Positions 47,771 to 58,971 are shown, counted from the stretch's first letter. The stretch: DNA of 64,000 nucleotides from Liquorilactobacillus uvarum DSM 19971 (GCF_001434935.1 NZ_AZEG01000009.1:1-64000), one strand, 5' to 3'. A program made the numbers and translations. Notes: generated by a model from the letters alone, not told the origin.

Positions 47771-48739
47771 TTATGCTAATCTTATTTTTGTTACTTCTCC
47801 GGATGATAGAGTTGTTCCATCATCAAGAACAATTTCGCCTTGGCGATTGATCTGGTCAACATAACCAACATATTGATGTTGACCTTGGGTAATAGTGACT
47901 TTTTTGTTAAGAACGGCCGAATGAGTGCGGTATTCATCCAAAAAAGTTCCTTCTTCATAATGTGGGTAAAGTAAGAAAAATTCTTGTAAGACAGCTGCAA
48001 TGAACTCATTACGGGAAACAGAATACTTTTTAGCAAATTCAAGCAACGAACCTGCTCTTTGTTGCAGTTCTGAGGGCATGCTATCAACATCTGTTGAATA
48101 ATTAATACCGATCCCAATCACAATCTGTTTGATATAACGGCTTTCAATGTCAGCTATTCCCTCAGTTAAAATACCAACAACTTTTTTTCCGTTAACTAAA
48201 ACATCATTGACCCATTTGATGCTAGGGGTAACATGGAGTTTTTTTTCAATTGCGCGAGTAATAGCTGTTGCTGTGGCAGTTGTTAAAAGCCCAGGGTTAA
48301 GGGAGGAAGAAGAATTCTTCAAAAGCAGGCTCATATAAATGCCGGTATTAGGTGACGAGAAGGCTCGACCATAACGACCATAGCCGCCAGTTTGCTGATT
48401 GCTGATAATAACTAAAGGTAAATTTTTATCAGAGCTGATGCTTATTTCCTTTGCTCGTGTATTTGTAGAACTAATTTTTTCGCGTATTTCGAAATTAATG
48501 TTTTTATTTGTTTCAGCACTCAGATATCGTCTGATAACGAATTCATTCAGAAAACCATTGTCATTGTACTTGTATCCGACATGCGGTTTACTTTCAATTT
48601 GGTAACCTTTTTGTTTCAATGTCTTGATGGCTTTCCAAATAGCTGTCCTTGAAATTGAAAGTTCTTGTGCCAATTGTTCACCAGAGATGGATTGGTCGCT
48701 TGATGAAAGTTTTTGCAGTACGAGTTGATTAGTCTCCAT
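47771..48739 (-). CDS. birA: bifunctional biotin protein ligase / repressor BirA
   Basis: N-terminal winged helix (residues 1-65; SGEQLAQELSISRTAIWKAIKTLKQKGYQIES) that binds DNA, then the biotin ligase domain: SSTNTRAKE, adenylate loop GGYGRYGRAFSSP, IKWVNDVLVNGKKVVGIL and GIGINYS. The C-terminal SH3-like domain ends the protein. It attaches biotin to carboxylases and may repress biotin uptake genes. The family loop usually reads GRGRxGR; here the first Arg is Tyr. 322 residues, AAGGAG before the ATG. Confidence 0.93.
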   Translation of the reverse strand: METNQLVLQKLSSSDQSISGEQLAQELSISRTAIWKAIKTLKQKGYQIESKPHVGYKYNDNGFLNEFVIRRYLSAETNKNINFEIREKISSTNTRAKEISISSDKNLPLVIISNQQTGGYGRYGRAFSSPNTGIYMSLLLKNSSSSLNPGLLTTATATAITRAIEKKLHVTPSIKWVNDVLVNGKKVVGILTEGIADIESRYIKQIVIGIGINYSTDVDSMPSELQQRAGSLLEFAKKYSVSRNEFIAAVLQEFFLLYPHYEEGTFLDEYRTHSAVLNKKVTITQGQHQYVGYVDQINRQGEIVLDDGTTLSSGEVTKIRLA

Positions 48740-48950
48740 TTTTATTACTCCTTAAATTGTTGTATTATCTGGATTATAAATAAAGGTTTGTTAAAGTGCA
48801 AAGAAGCGGTAGAACGTTTTGGGTTCCAAACAAGAAGAAAAGTGAAAAAATAATGCTTTGTTTTGTTTAAGAATACGGATTTTTCTTTGTTTTGCAATGT
48901 TAGTCATGTTACTTTTGGATAGAAGATTAAGGAGAGGGAGCAATTATAGT

Positions 48951-50051
48951 ATGAAGCTCACAAAAAGAGATTTTATTATGGGACTGCTCATCATATTGAG
49001 TGGATGTTTACTCTATTTTTTCACCACTAAAGATGCTTTTTTGTACAAACAACCCATTTTGAGAATAACACATGTAAAAAATGGTGAGACGAAAGGGACA
49101 GTTGATGAGTTTAAAAATCATGATCAACAGACAAATCAAATTATAACAGGCAAAATATTAAATGGTAAGAACAAAGATAAGAGTTTTAAAGTCCGCAATA
49201 CATATACTTTGTCAAAAGGGATGGATCAAAAATTTTATGTAGGGCAACAGGTTTTTGTCAATGTTTATCAAAAAGAGGGGAAAAAGACTATTTCTATATC
49301 GCACTATAAACGCGATACGTATTTGCTGATGCTGTGTTGGCTGATATTGATGCTGTTATTTATTGTTATGCGAAGTAATGGATTGAGATCAATTGTGAGC
49401 GTAATCCTCAATTTTATTTTATTTTTAATTGTTGTTCAGCTTGATGTAATGTGGAATATAACTTCTTTTTTTTGGATTTATGCAATCAGTGCAATTATTT
49501 TCACGGCTTTAACTTTGATTCTTGTAATCGGATGGAATAAACAGTGTTTAGTAACATTTGCCGCAATTTTTTTTGGAACGACAACAGCACTGCTGATTAC
49601 TGTGACGGCGATGTGGTTGACTAAGGACAAGGGGATGCATTATGAAGCCTTGGATTTTGCAACACAAGCTCCCAAACAACTATTTTTATCTGCTAGTGTA
49701 ATAGGATTACTAGGGACAGTGATGGACGCGGCAACGGATATTGTTTCAACATTGTTTGAACTAAAACGGAGTCAGCCAAAGATTCATTTTAAGCAGTTAT
49801 TTAATTCTGGTAGGCAAGTTGGGAAAAAGATTATGGGTCCGCTGATCAACGTTTTGCTGTTAATTTTCTTTGCTGAAACATTTACTTTAGCGGTGCTTTA
49901 CTTTAGAACGGGAAACTCATTCGGTTATACTTTTGAATGGACAATGTCATTAGGAATGGTTCAAGCAATTATTAGCGGTATCGGGATCACTTTGGTTATT
50001 CCGTCAGCCAGTTTATTAGCTGCGGCTGCTTTAGGAGGACGAGATAGATGA
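48951..50051 (+). CDS. YibE/F family membrane protein (first of pair)
   Basis: An inner-membrane protein of 366 residues. A signal-anchor helix (about 8-26) is followed by an extracytoplasmic domain (about 27-120) and then about seven helices. GLLGTVMDAATDIVSTLFEL and GRQVGKKIMGPLINVLLLIFFAETFTL are typical YibE/F blocks. Function is unknown; transport roles have been suggested for the family. ATG 48951 follows GGAGAGGGAG by about 10 bases. Overlaps the next gene by 4 bases. Confidence 0.85.
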   Translation: MKLTKRDFIMGLLIILSGCLLYFFTTKDAFLYKQPILRITHVKNGETKGTVDEFKNHDQQTNQIITGKILNGKNKDKSFKVRNTYTLSKGMDQKFYVGQQVFVNVYQKEGKKTISISHYKRDTYLLMLCWLILMLLFIVMRSNGLRSIVSVILNFILFLIVVQLDVMWNITSFFWIYAISAIIFTALTLILVIGWNKQCLVTFAAIFFGTTTALLITVTAMWLTKDKGMHYEALDFATQAPKQLFLSASVIGLLGTVMDAATDIVSTLFELKRSQPKIHFKQLFNSGRQVGKKIMGPLINVLLLIFFAETFTLAVLYFRTGNSFGYTFEWTMSLGMVQAIISGIGITLVIPSASLLAAAALGGRDR

Positions 50052-50812
50052 CAACAATGACTTCTTTGACTCTTATTTTGGCTTTGCTGATGTTTGCAAC
50101 AAGTGGACGTAATGGAGTGTATTCTTTTATTAGCTTAGTGATTAACTTTTCCCTGTTATTTATAACCGTTGTTTTGATAGCGGGAGGAGTTCCAGCTATC
50201 GGAGTCTCTTTTTTTAGCGGAATATGCATTTTGGCAATTACGATCTATATGGGCAACAGCGGGGAAAGTGAGACTGATATTGCCTTCTTAGCTACGATAC
50301 TTGTAATGATCGTTATGTTGTTATTGATTGTCCCAATCGAACATGCCGCACAGATTCAAGGCTTCAGCAATGAAGACTCTGAAGAAATTGAGGCTTTTAA
50401 TCTTGCAGTAGGTGTAAATTTTGAAGCAATTATGATTTCAGCTACAGTTTTGAGTACACTAGGGGCAATAGCAGAAGCAGCAATTGCGGTTTCAAGTGGG
50501 CTCCAAGAAATAATTGAACAAAAACCTGAGATTGAGTTAAGTGATCTACGCAAGAGTGGAAGAAACATTGGACAGCAAATTATGGGGATGACGTTCAATA
50601 CGCTATTTTTTGGTATGTTTGGGGGGAATTTGGCTTTGTTCATTTTATTGTATAAACTGCAAGCTTCATTTGGGTATTATTTGAACTCTAAAATTTTTGT
50701 AGGTGAAACGATGCTTGTACTTTATGCATCAATCGCAGTAATAATGATTATTTGGGTTACAAGTGAGCTAATGGTCCATAAATTAGCCAGACAGCGCAAA
50801 AAAAATAAGTAA
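50048..50812 (+). CDS. YibE/F family membrane protein (second of pair)
   Basis: 254 residues, about seven helices. LGAIAEAAIAVSSGLQEI and GRNIGQQIMGMTFNTLFFGMFGG repeat the YibE/F blocks of the first protein (TVMDAATDIVSTLFEL; GRQVGKKIMGPLINVLLLIFF), so the two are paralogues that probably act as a hetero-oligomer. Translationally coupled through ATGA. Confidence 0.85.
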   Translation: MTTMTSLTLILALLMFATSGRNGVYSFISLVINFSLLFITVVLIAGGVPAIGVSFFSGICILAITIYMGNSGESETDIAFLATILVMIVMLLLIVPIEHAAQIQGFSNEDSEEIEAFNLAVGVNFEAIMISATVLSTLGAIAEAAIAVSSGLQEIIEQKPEIELSDLRKSGRNIGQQIMGMTFNTLFFGMFGGNLALFILLYKLQASFGYYLNSKIFVGETMLVLYASIAVIMIIWVTSELMVHKLARQRKKNK

Positions 50813-50889
50813 GAAGCCATTAATATTAATGTGCTTGACTACGTGTTATAATGAACCCATAAAATGCGCTAGTTCAGGGGGATGAAGAA

Positions 50890-51915
50890 GTGAATAACAT
50901 CAGTCAAAGATTTCTTAGGGGGGCAGGAATTGTCATCTTAGCTACGGTGCTGGCTGCTTGTTCTACAGACCAGGGTGGCAAGCAAACAGATAAAGATTCT
51001 TCTAGCAGAGCGTCATTAGTGGCTAATGGGTACCAAAAGGCATTAGATGCCCTTAGGAATAATGCACCTCAGCAGGCATACAGTAGATTGGAAAAAGTAG
51101 TTGCGAAGGATTCCAAAAATGAAAAAGCCGAGAAACTGCATCAGAATCTCGGATATTTGTTAAAAGCGAAAAAAGCTGTTACAGAGGATAAGCTGACAAA
51201 AACAGGTGAGTATTTGGCAAAACTTGACAGAGTGAATACACCTAAAAGTTTGGTTAAACAAATCAATGCTGTTAAGAAAGAATATCAATCAGCTAAACTA
51301 GCACGTGTATACTATGCTGAAGTCGGTGATTACTATAATGCACAGAAAATTTCAGCTGCGGGTGGAAGTTTAGAGGCGCTAAAATCATTGCCTTCCCGTT
51401 ACCAAGCAGTTGCGGCATATCAATCTAAAGCGCAAAAATATGAAGATTTGATTGCTCAGGCTCAGTCTGCAAGTACTGGAACCACACCCGATTCAAGTAG
51501 TAACTCCAGCTCTACGAGTGCGGCCAGCACTACGGATAACAGCACGGCTGGCACACAAGCAAGCAGTGGCTATACTAATGCGCGAAGTTCAAAAATTGTT
51601 AGTTCAGAATATGAGAAGAAAACCGGAAGTTCAATTTCTTCAGCAACGAATAGTCAGGTTTCTTCTGTTGCCAATGGTTTGACTGATACAGAAGTCCTAG
51701 CCAAATTCCGAGCAGCGGCAGGTATACCGCAAGAAGCTGGAGATCAATATTATATACAAAAAATAGATAGCGATAGTTATCAGATTGAGATCAGGCATAC
51801 AAGTCCCAATAATACAGCAGTTTCGAATTTGAAGGGTATGTATCGTTTTGCAGTTTCAACTCAAGTTGTGCAAAAAATGAACGAAGTGTCAGGAGAATAT
51901 GTTCAGGTGAATTAA
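50890..51915 (+). CDS. lipoprotein with Ser/Thr-rich linker
   Basis: A 341-residue surface lipoprotein. The signal peptide ends in lipobox LAAC (Cys24). Residues about 45-190 are a helical, TPR-like region (YQKALDALRNNAPQQAYSRLEKVVAKD ...). A Ser/Thr-rich linker spans about 195-255, and a C-terminal domain (about 265-341, TDTEVLAKFRAAAGIPQEAGDQYYIQKID) follows. GTG start with GGGGGATGAAG upstream. Function unknown; it follows the YibE/F pair by 77 bases. Confidence 0.8.
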   Translation: MNNISQRFLRGAGIVILATVLAACSTDQGGKQTDKDSSSRASLVANGYQKALDALRNNAPQQAYSRLEKVVAKDSKNEKAEKLHQNLGYLLKAKKAVTEDKLTKTGEYLAKLDRVNTPKSLVKQINAVKKEYQSAKLARVYYAEVGDYYNAQKISAAGGSLEALKSLPSRYQAVAAYQSKAQKYEDLIAQAQSASTGTTPDSSSNSSSTSAASTTDNSTAGTQASSGYTNARSSKIVSSEYEKKTGSSISSATNSQVSSVANGLTDTEVLAKFRAAAGIPQEAGDQYYIQKIDSDSYQIEIRHTSPNNTAVSNLKGMYRFAVSTQVVQKMNEVSGEYVQVN

Positions 51916-51975
51916 TATGGCCATCGCCAATAGGCAAGACGGTTGAATGGCAAATCAATTTTATTGGAGAAGTAT

Positions 51976-52341
51976 ATGCAGTGGGTTAAACGGAAAATTT
52001 ATTTAAAAGCATTAATTACACTTTCGCTAATCGCAGCAATCTTTTTATTAGTAGCAAGGCTGGGGTATTATGGAATTTTGATTTCAAATATTGCATTTGT
52101 GATAGGCTTATTTTTAATATGTGTTAGTGTTGTTGATGTTCTATTAAAGGCTCATTTATTGGCAGGCTGGTTTCGCCACAAAAAAAAGGGTGAGACAGAC
52201 GAAGAGTATCAAAAAAATAAAATTAAAGTTAGAGAAGTTGGACGTTTAAAAAACGCGCCGATTCAAAGCAGCAAGTTGGGGCGGAGCTGTTTAGCAGCGG
52301 GAAGTATCTTTATTCTTTGCGCAATCTTAGTTACTCTGTGA
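51976..52341 (+). CDS. DUF3899-like small membrane protein
   Basis: 121 residues with two N-terminal membrane helices (about 13-32, 36-58), a basic cytosolic stretch (HKKKGETDEEYQKNKIKVREVG) and a third helix at the C terminus. GGAGA lies 5 bases before ATG 51976; a TTG at 51943 has no site. Likely the last gene after the lipoprotein. Function unknown; the DUF3899 assignment is from memory. Confidence 0.65.
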   Translation: MQWVKRKIYLKALITLSLIAAIFLLVARLGYYGILISNIAFVIGLFLICVSVVDVLLKAHLLAGWFRHKKKGETDEEYQKNKIKVREVGRLKNAPIQSSKLGRSCLAAGSIFILCAILVTL

Positions 52342-52733
52342 TGATTTAGAATATTGATTGAATCAGCAAATCTGTTGGAAAGTGGCTAAGTATTGAGATG
52401 CGGCTAACCGAGATTTCCTAACAATTGGGCTCCGTTAATTCGTATAATATAACGTCACAATAGGAGCTTGAGTCACAAATTTCTTAAAAGAAAAGAGATT
52501 GTTGAAAATCGTTACAGATCTTCAACAATCTCTTCTTTGTTTTGGTGTTTAAAAATAAAATTAGTGGTTTTGACCGCCGATTTTCTGCTCAAAATTTTAG
52601 AATTAAGCCACTCTTTAGTAGAAGTATCTTTTTGCCAACTTTTTGCACCTAATCTACATTTTGTTCTGAGATCACGGTTTTTAAATTTTTACGTAGGTGG
52701 TAAGTTAATGAATATCGCGGTTTAGTTTCTTTC
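52342..52733. other. DUF3899-nitroreductase intergenic region
   Basis: Contains the terminator 52487-52540. The rest is AT-rich, with no gene or clear RNA motif. Confidence 0.55.
52487..52540 (+). terminator. terminator of the YibE/F-lipoprotein unit
   Basis: GAGATTGTTGAA pairs with TTCAACAATCTC (12 bp), extended by A/T pairs, 14-base loop, T-rich tail. Confidence 0.8.
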
Positions 52734-53375
52734 TTATAAGAATTTTGTTAATGTTGCTGCATCATAACGGTCAGTCAGTAAAGGTTTTTCTGTGGCTTTC
52801 CCAATCGCAATTCCCATCACCGGAATATATCGTTTGGGATCAAGCTCAAGTGCTGGAATAATATTTTCAAAATCAACACCGGAAAATAGATTAGTATCAT
52901 AGCCATGAGCACGAGCAATTAACATTAACTGTGTAGCAACAATCGAACTATCAATTGTTGCATCGAGTTTCAAAAAATCAGGCGTTGCATTTTCATACAT
53001 TGGTAAAAACGTACCAAAAATCTGATCCAAACGCTCTTTAGTTATTTTATGATTTTCATAGACTTTTTGCCATACATCACGATAAACCTCATGTGATTGT
53101 GTGTCGCCAACAATAAAAATGATGGCTGAAGCTGTATCTATTTGTGGATAATTGAACTTCAGCACTGCTTTCTTTGTTTTTTCCCTTGCTTCTGGCGTGT
53201 CGACTACAACAAAATGCCATGATTGCAAATTACAGGCAGAGGGAGCAGTGGTTGCTTCTGCTATCATAGCTTGCAGCTCTTTGCGTGTGATTTTCACTGT
53301 TGAATCGAATAAACGAACAGAATGGCGGTTAAAAACTATATCAGCGAAGTCATTATTAACTAAATTTTTATTCAT
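52734..53375 (-). CDS. nitroreductase family protein
   Basis: An FMN-dependent NAD(P)H oxidoreductase of 213 residues. RHSVRLFDSTVKI (FMN phosphate Arg), TTAPSACNLQSWHFVVVDTPEAREKT, and the C-terminal PVMGIAIGKATEKP fit the family. Substrate unknown (nitro compounds or quinones). ATG 53375 has AGGAGG 8 bases upstream. Confidence 0.9.
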   Translation of the reverse strand: MNKNLVNNDFADIVFNRHSVRLFDSTVKITRKELQAMIAEATTAPSACNLQSWHFVVVDTPEAREKTKKAVLKFNYPQIDTASAIIFIVGDTQSHEVYRDVWQKVYENHKITKERLDQIFGTFLPMYENATPDFLKLDATIDSSIVATQLMLIARAHGYDTNLFSGVDFENIIPALELDPKRYIPVMGIAIGKATEKPLLTDRYDAATLTKFL

Positions 53376-53876
53376 ATCATAATCCTCCTGATTGATCAAT
53401 AATAGTATAGACTTGCAATCTTTGAATAAAAAAATGCGATTATATGTGATATCAATATTCTAAGAGTTGTTTTAATAGTATTTACTTCTTCAATTTTTAT
53501 ATGTCCCTCAATCTAATTTCACGTCGTGACTGCCAATAGTTTGAGCAGTCACTCGACCAAAACCGAGTGCGGATAACAATAGTAAAAAAGTAGTTTATCT
53601 TTTAAAATATTTAAGTTTAAAATGGTTTTTCATATAAAATATATTTGTGAAATTTTTATTAAATAATGTCATAAAAAACCAAGCTAAATATATGAGCTAA
53701 ATTATAATATCATTATATACTTAATATTTAGGGATTTGAAGTGAAACAGAGCTATAATAGAGAGATTTGTTTTTACATAAACGATAGTGAAAATTTCACA
53801 AATATCGTCGCTTAATAAAATTTAGTTTTTATCGCACAAATCTTGAGTATGGAAATAAATTGCAACTGCAAAAAAG

Positions 53877-53916
53877 TAGGAGCCGGGTCACAAGTTGTAT
53901 TTTGACCTAGCTCCTA
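53877..53916. terminator. hairpin, terminator-like
   Basis: TAGGAGCCGGGTCACAA with TTTGACCTAGCTCCTA, imperfect (two mismatches). It resembles the CTGTGACAAAA stem family. Gene served is unclear; perhaps the minus-strand HD hydrolase gene at 54129. Confidence 0.5.
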
Positions 53917-53920
53917 TTGG

Positions 53921-54014
53921 TTACCCTTATGTTATGCAAAATAATGTATTTTGTTAGTAAGTTTTTTCGTTTAAGCATGAAGTGCTCACAGTAAGGGTAA
54001 ACTATATTTGCAAT
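53921..54014. repeat. diverged intergenic repeat, copy 2
   Basis: Best matches are listed under 40343-40440. It starts 5 bases after a terminator-like hairpin. Confidence 0.55.
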
Positions 54015-54128
54015 CTACTATATCTATTTCACAAATATCGTTTTTGATTTTCTATACCAGCTAATTTTTAAGAGCAAGGTGTTGAATATTTGGTGATACA
54101 CGTTGCTACGTAATAGACTGGGATAAAA

Positions 54129-55463
54129 CTATTTGAGTGCGGTTATGCGCCCATTTTTTATATAGTTTTGGAATTTTTTGTAAATAGGTGCAAAAATTTC
54201 GCCTTGACTTGATTCTGCAAGCATTTCTTTTGGAAAGAAAAACCTTTCGTCTCCAGAGACTTTGCCAGTTATAGCAGCAACAAGATTACTGATAGTTGAG
54301 AGTTCCACTAAGGTACCGTCATCTTGCATTAATTCAATTTGGGTACGTCGTTTTTGACTTGTAGGGTCATAGGCATCATAGGGCAAATCATAGCTATCAT
54401 TGGTGGCAGTGTAGTACTCTGGATTGTATCCAGCTTCGTTGACTAAAATACGCAATTTAGGCAGTAGTCTGGCTGTTTGAGAGTTAAATCTGGCTGATTT
54501 TAAGGGCTTACGATTAAGAAAGCGGTTTGCTAAGTCGTTCAGTATCTTGTCTGGACTTTCGCACCAATGGATGAAGTATGTTGTTAAGACGCCATCATCC
54601 AGCTTCAAATAATCAGACAAGCAAAAATTGTTCTCAAAAAAAGGAAGTAGCAGATGTGGTGTTATTGCCGTATCCAGTTCATTATTTTCATATAAAACTT
54701 GGGCTCGTTTTAAAAGATGGCTTAAAATAACTTCCATCGAACGTGAGACTGGGTGGAAGTAAACTTGTTGATACATTTGAAAGCGACTAACAATATAGTC
54801 TTCGACAGCATGCATCCCGCTAATATGAAAAGTAATTCCTTCTTTGTAAGGACGCATAACGCGCAGGATACGAGTCAAATCAAATGTTCCGTAATTTGTT
54901 CCAGTATAGTAAGAATCACGTAAGAGGTAATCCATCCGATCTGCATCTATTTGACTGGAAATCATCTGTACGACTTGAGGATTTGGATATGTTTTTTGAA
55001 TAACACTTGCAACTTCTTGCGGAAAATCAGCGGAAACGCGTCTTAAAACCTGATTGACCTCAGTTGTTGAAGAAGTCAGAATTTCAGCAGTTATTGCTTC
55101 GTGATCTGTGTGGAAGATGTGTTCAAAAGTGTGTGAATAAGGTCCGTGGCCTATATCGTGAAGCAATGCTGCGCATAAGGCTACTAGACGTTCATGGTCA
55201 TCCCATAAACCATCATCTTTTGCTTTTGAAGGGTAGTTCCGCTGAAAAAGGTCGCATATTTGGCGCGTAATTTCGTAAACTCCGACAGAATGTGTAAAAC
55301 GTGAATGTTCAGCACCATGGAAGGTACTGCTGGCAGTTCCAAGCTGTCGAATACGGCGAAGCCGCTGAAATTCACGTGTATTGATTAAATCAAGAATAAT
55401 CTGATGCTGGATAAAGATATAGTTATGAATAGGATCTCTTAAGACTTTTTCCATAGGTAGCAT
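54129..55463 (-). CDS. HD-domain dNTP triphosphohydrolase-like protein (YwfO type)
   Basis: A metal-dependent phosphohydrolase related to dGTPases, SAMHD1 and the Enterococcus faecalis dNTPase. The HD ligands are seen as GAEHSRFTHSVGVYEI, ALLHDIGHGPYSHTFEHIF and SSQIDADRMDYLLRDS. LRDPIHNYIFIQHQIILDLINTREFQRLRRIRQLGT begins the family fold. It probably adjusts dNTP pools. The start is unsure: ATG 55463 has no clear ribosome binding site, while AAGGAG (about 55494-55499) is 9 bases from an in-frame ATT at 55482-55484, seven codons further up. Divergent from the DUF1934-rpoE unit. Confidence 0.88.
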   Translation of the reverse strand: MLPMEKVLRDPIHNYIFIQHQIILDLINTREFQRLRRIRQLGTASSTFHGAEHSRFTHSVGVYEITRQICDLFQRNYPSKAKDDGLWDDHERLVALCAALLHDIGHGPYSHTFEHIFHTDHEAITAEILTSSTTEVNQVLRRVSADFPQEVASVIQKTYPNPQVVQMISSQIDADRMDYLLRDSYYTGTNYGTFDLTRILRVMRPYKEGITFHISGMHAVEDYIVSRFQMYQQVYFHPVSRSMEVILSHLLKRAQVLYENNELDTAITPHLLLPFFENNFCLSDYLKLDDGVLTTYFIHWCESPDKILNDLANRFLNRKPLKSARFNSQTARLLPKLRILVNEAGYNPEYYTATNDSYDLPYDAYDPTSQKRRTQIELMQDDGTLVELSTISNLVAAITGKVSGDERFFFPKEMLAESSQGEIFAPIYKKFQNYIKNGRITALK

Positions 55464-55659
55464 TTTGTCTCTGTAAGCTGTAATGGTCTTCAACTCCTTA
55501 AGCTTGTTATAAAAAAGCAGTTTGTCTTTTAACCTCAATTATAACTTAATCTTATGTGAAGCGCACGGGCTTGCAAGGAATACGAATCCTAAAATAGTGA
55601 CCAAATTTATTGTTTTGATATATAATGGAAAAAAGAATGAAAAAAGGTGGTGGGTATTT

Positions 55660-56082
55660 TTGGCAAAAGGAACTCCGGTTTTGATTTATTTGAAAACTCA
55701 GCGAAATCAAGATGGAAAAATCAGTGATTATGCTAAAAAATTCCAGGGACAATTGTTTCAGATAGGACCATCGCTTTATTTACGCTATCTGGAAGAAGAA
55801 AATAGGGCAACTGTTACATTTAAGATCTCAGAAAATGGAATCATCCAATTAACACGCAAACAAGCAGATGTTCAAATGAAATTGTATTTTGGAAATAATC
55901 AAAGAATTGCAGCTCTTTACCGTACATCAGTTGGGGATATTCCAATTGAAACAATTACGCCTGTTTTGAATGTCACAATAAGGGATAATCCTTTGTCTGG
56001 CGTGATTAAAATTGATTATTTACTATACAATGGCGAAGAATTGCTTGGAGATTATAAATTAAGATTGCAATTTACGGCATAA
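55660..56082 (+). CDS. DUF1934 family protein (YwiB-like)
   Basis: A 140-residue beta-barrel protein of the calycin-like YwiB family. The pattern LAKGTPVLIYLKTQRNQDGK ... FQIGPSLYLRYLEE ... GDYKLRLQF is typical. TTG start at 55660 with AAAGGTGG 9 bases upstream; earlier in-frame codons lack sites. A likely -10 TATAAT is at 55621-55626. Its place before rpoE and pyrG is conserved in lactobacilli. Role unknown. Confidence 0.85.
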   Translation: MAKGTPVLIYLKTQRNQDGKISDYAKKFQGQLFQIGPSLYLRYLEEENRATVTFKISENGIIQLTRKQADVQMKLYFGNNQRIAALYRTSVGDIPIETITPVLNVTIRDNPLSGVIKIDYLLYNGEELLGDYKLRLQFTA

Positions 56083-56126
56083 AATTGTATGATAAAGTCT
56101 AGACTGTAGAAGGGACGTGTACCAGT

Positions 56127-56702
56127 TTGGAGCTAGAAAAATTCAAGGATGCCAACAAAAATGAGTTATCTATGATCGAAGTTGCTCGTGTGATTTTGAA
56201 GCGTCATGGAGACGTGATGCCCTTTGCTGATTTGGCAAATGAAATCCAAGAGTATCTTGGAAAAAGTGATGAGGAGATAAGAGAACGTCTTTCTCAATTT
56301 TATACAGATTTAAATATCGATGGCAGTTTCATTTCGTTGGGGGATAATCTTTGGGGATTACGCTCATGGTATCCGTATGATTCTATTGATGAAGCTGTTA
56401 TCCATGTCGAAGAAGAAGAAAACGATATGCCTAAGGGTAAAAAACGTAAAAAAGTTAATGCTTTTATGGCGGATGCAGCGGATGATGATGATGTTATTGA
56501 TTACAATAACGATGATCCTGAAGATGAAGATTTAGCAGTCGACTATGACTCTGAAGATGAGGATCATGAATTGAAAGAATACAGCAACGATTTAAATGAT
56601 ATTGATGACCCTGAAGATGAAGAAGAGTTACCTGATGGGATCGAAGGTCAACTCTCTGAATTATCTGATGATGAGATTGATAATGATGACAATAACGAGT
56701 AA
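56127..56702 (+). CDS. rpoE: RNA polymerase delta subunit
   Basis: Gram-positive delta factor, which displaces nucleic acid from RNA polymerase and helps recycling together with HelD (present at 1286). The N-terminal HARE-HTH domain spans about 1-90 ([36 protein letters not shown] ... [17 protein letters not shown]). After a short lysine stretch the C-terminal 90 residues are almost all Asp/Glu and low complexity. TTG start with AAGGGA about 11 bases before it. 191 residues. Confidence 0.95.
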   Translation: MELEKFKDANKNELSMIEVARVILKRHGDVMPFADLANEIQEYLGKSDEEIRERLSQFYTDLNIDGSFISLGDNLWGLRSWYPYDSIDEAVIHVEEEENDMPKGKKRKKVNAFMADAADDDDVIDYNNDDPEDEDLAVDYDSEDEDHELKEYSNDLNDIDDPEDEEELPDGIEGQLSELSDDEIDNDDNNE

Positions 56703-56789
56703 TTGATGCTTGACTGTTCGATAGTTTTTTTGTAAAATTCTTATTGGGCGCCTTGCATGTGAGTGTTAGGCATTGTACGGAGATATTTA

Positions 56790-56830
56790 CAAGCTCCCTA
56801 TTCCGAATGAATAGGGAGCTTGTTATTTTT
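56790..56830 (+). terminator. rpoE terminator
   Basis: CAAGCTCCCTATTC pairs with GAATAGGGAGCTTG (14 bp, 5-base loop), tail TTATTTTT. Confidence 0.88.
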
Positions 56831-56848
56831 ATTGGGTTATCTCAATAG

Positions 56849-58498
<1,650 letters not shown>

Positions 58499-58582
58499 TT
58501 AAAAAACAGCTTCCTCCAAGCATGATCAAATGTGGTATCCTAGATATATACGTAATTTTGAAATATCTTGGGGGGAATTGGA

Positions 58583-58789
58583 ATGAAAGACGGCCAAGTA
58601 GTTTCCTTAGCAGAAAAATTGGTTTTGTTTCAAGAAAAATATCATGTAACGGATGCGGCAATTTCTTTGGCGAGTCATCTGTCTGTTGAGAAGGTTCACG
58701 GTATAAAAATGAACAAATATTCACCGGACAGTGATGAAAAAAAATTGCTTCTTGATTTTATAAATAGTTACACTGGAAATCAACAGTAA
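58583..58789 (+). CDS. small HTH-like protein (LBP_cg2779 type)
   Basis: A 68-residue soluble protein. VTDAAISLASHLSVEKVHGIKMNKYSPDSDEKKLLLDFI resembles a minimal XRE-type helix-turn-helix, but DNA binding is not certain. Similar small proteins sit after pyrG in lactobacilli under the name LBP_cg2779. The ATG at 58583 has GGGGGG about 8 bases upstream; an in-frame TTG at 58568 overlaps it. Confidence 0.65.
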   Translation: MKDGQVVSLAEKLVLFQEKYHVTDAAISLASHLSVEKVHGIKMNKYSPDSDEKKLLLDFINSYTGNQQ

Positions 58790-58971
58790 TAAAGAAAATG
58801 TAAATTGAAACTGGGTATTTTAAGCGCAGATAACATGCTACAAACAAATCTGATTTTGGTTATAAGTAATTCATAAATGAACGTATAAGGTTGGTTTGGT
58901 GAACCTAGTGTGGGGGATATAAATTAGGTTTCAATTCTAGTGAGCAGAATTTTCGGCATACTGTAGTGCTT

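Larger units (their letters stand above)
53376..54128. other. 753-base gene-free region
   Basis: No ORF with a ribosome binding site. It contains overlapping hairpins at 53523-53569 (GTCGTGACTGC with GCAGTCACTCGAC, or CACTCG with CGAGTG), a hairpin at 53877-53916, copy 2 of the intergenic repeat, and a 16-base direct repeat ATTTCACAAATATCGT at 53793-53808 and 54026-54041; the first copy is part of a palindrome. Long for a lactobacillar spacer. Confidence 0.55.

Noticed and set aside
51917-51946. ATG GCC ATC mini-ORF after the lipoprotein gene
   Set aside because: Nine codons, no ribosome binding site, inside the spacer.
52468-52725. 85-codon plus-strand ORF
   Set aside because: Starts inside the terminator at 52487-52540, no ribosome binding site, composition of non-coding DNA.
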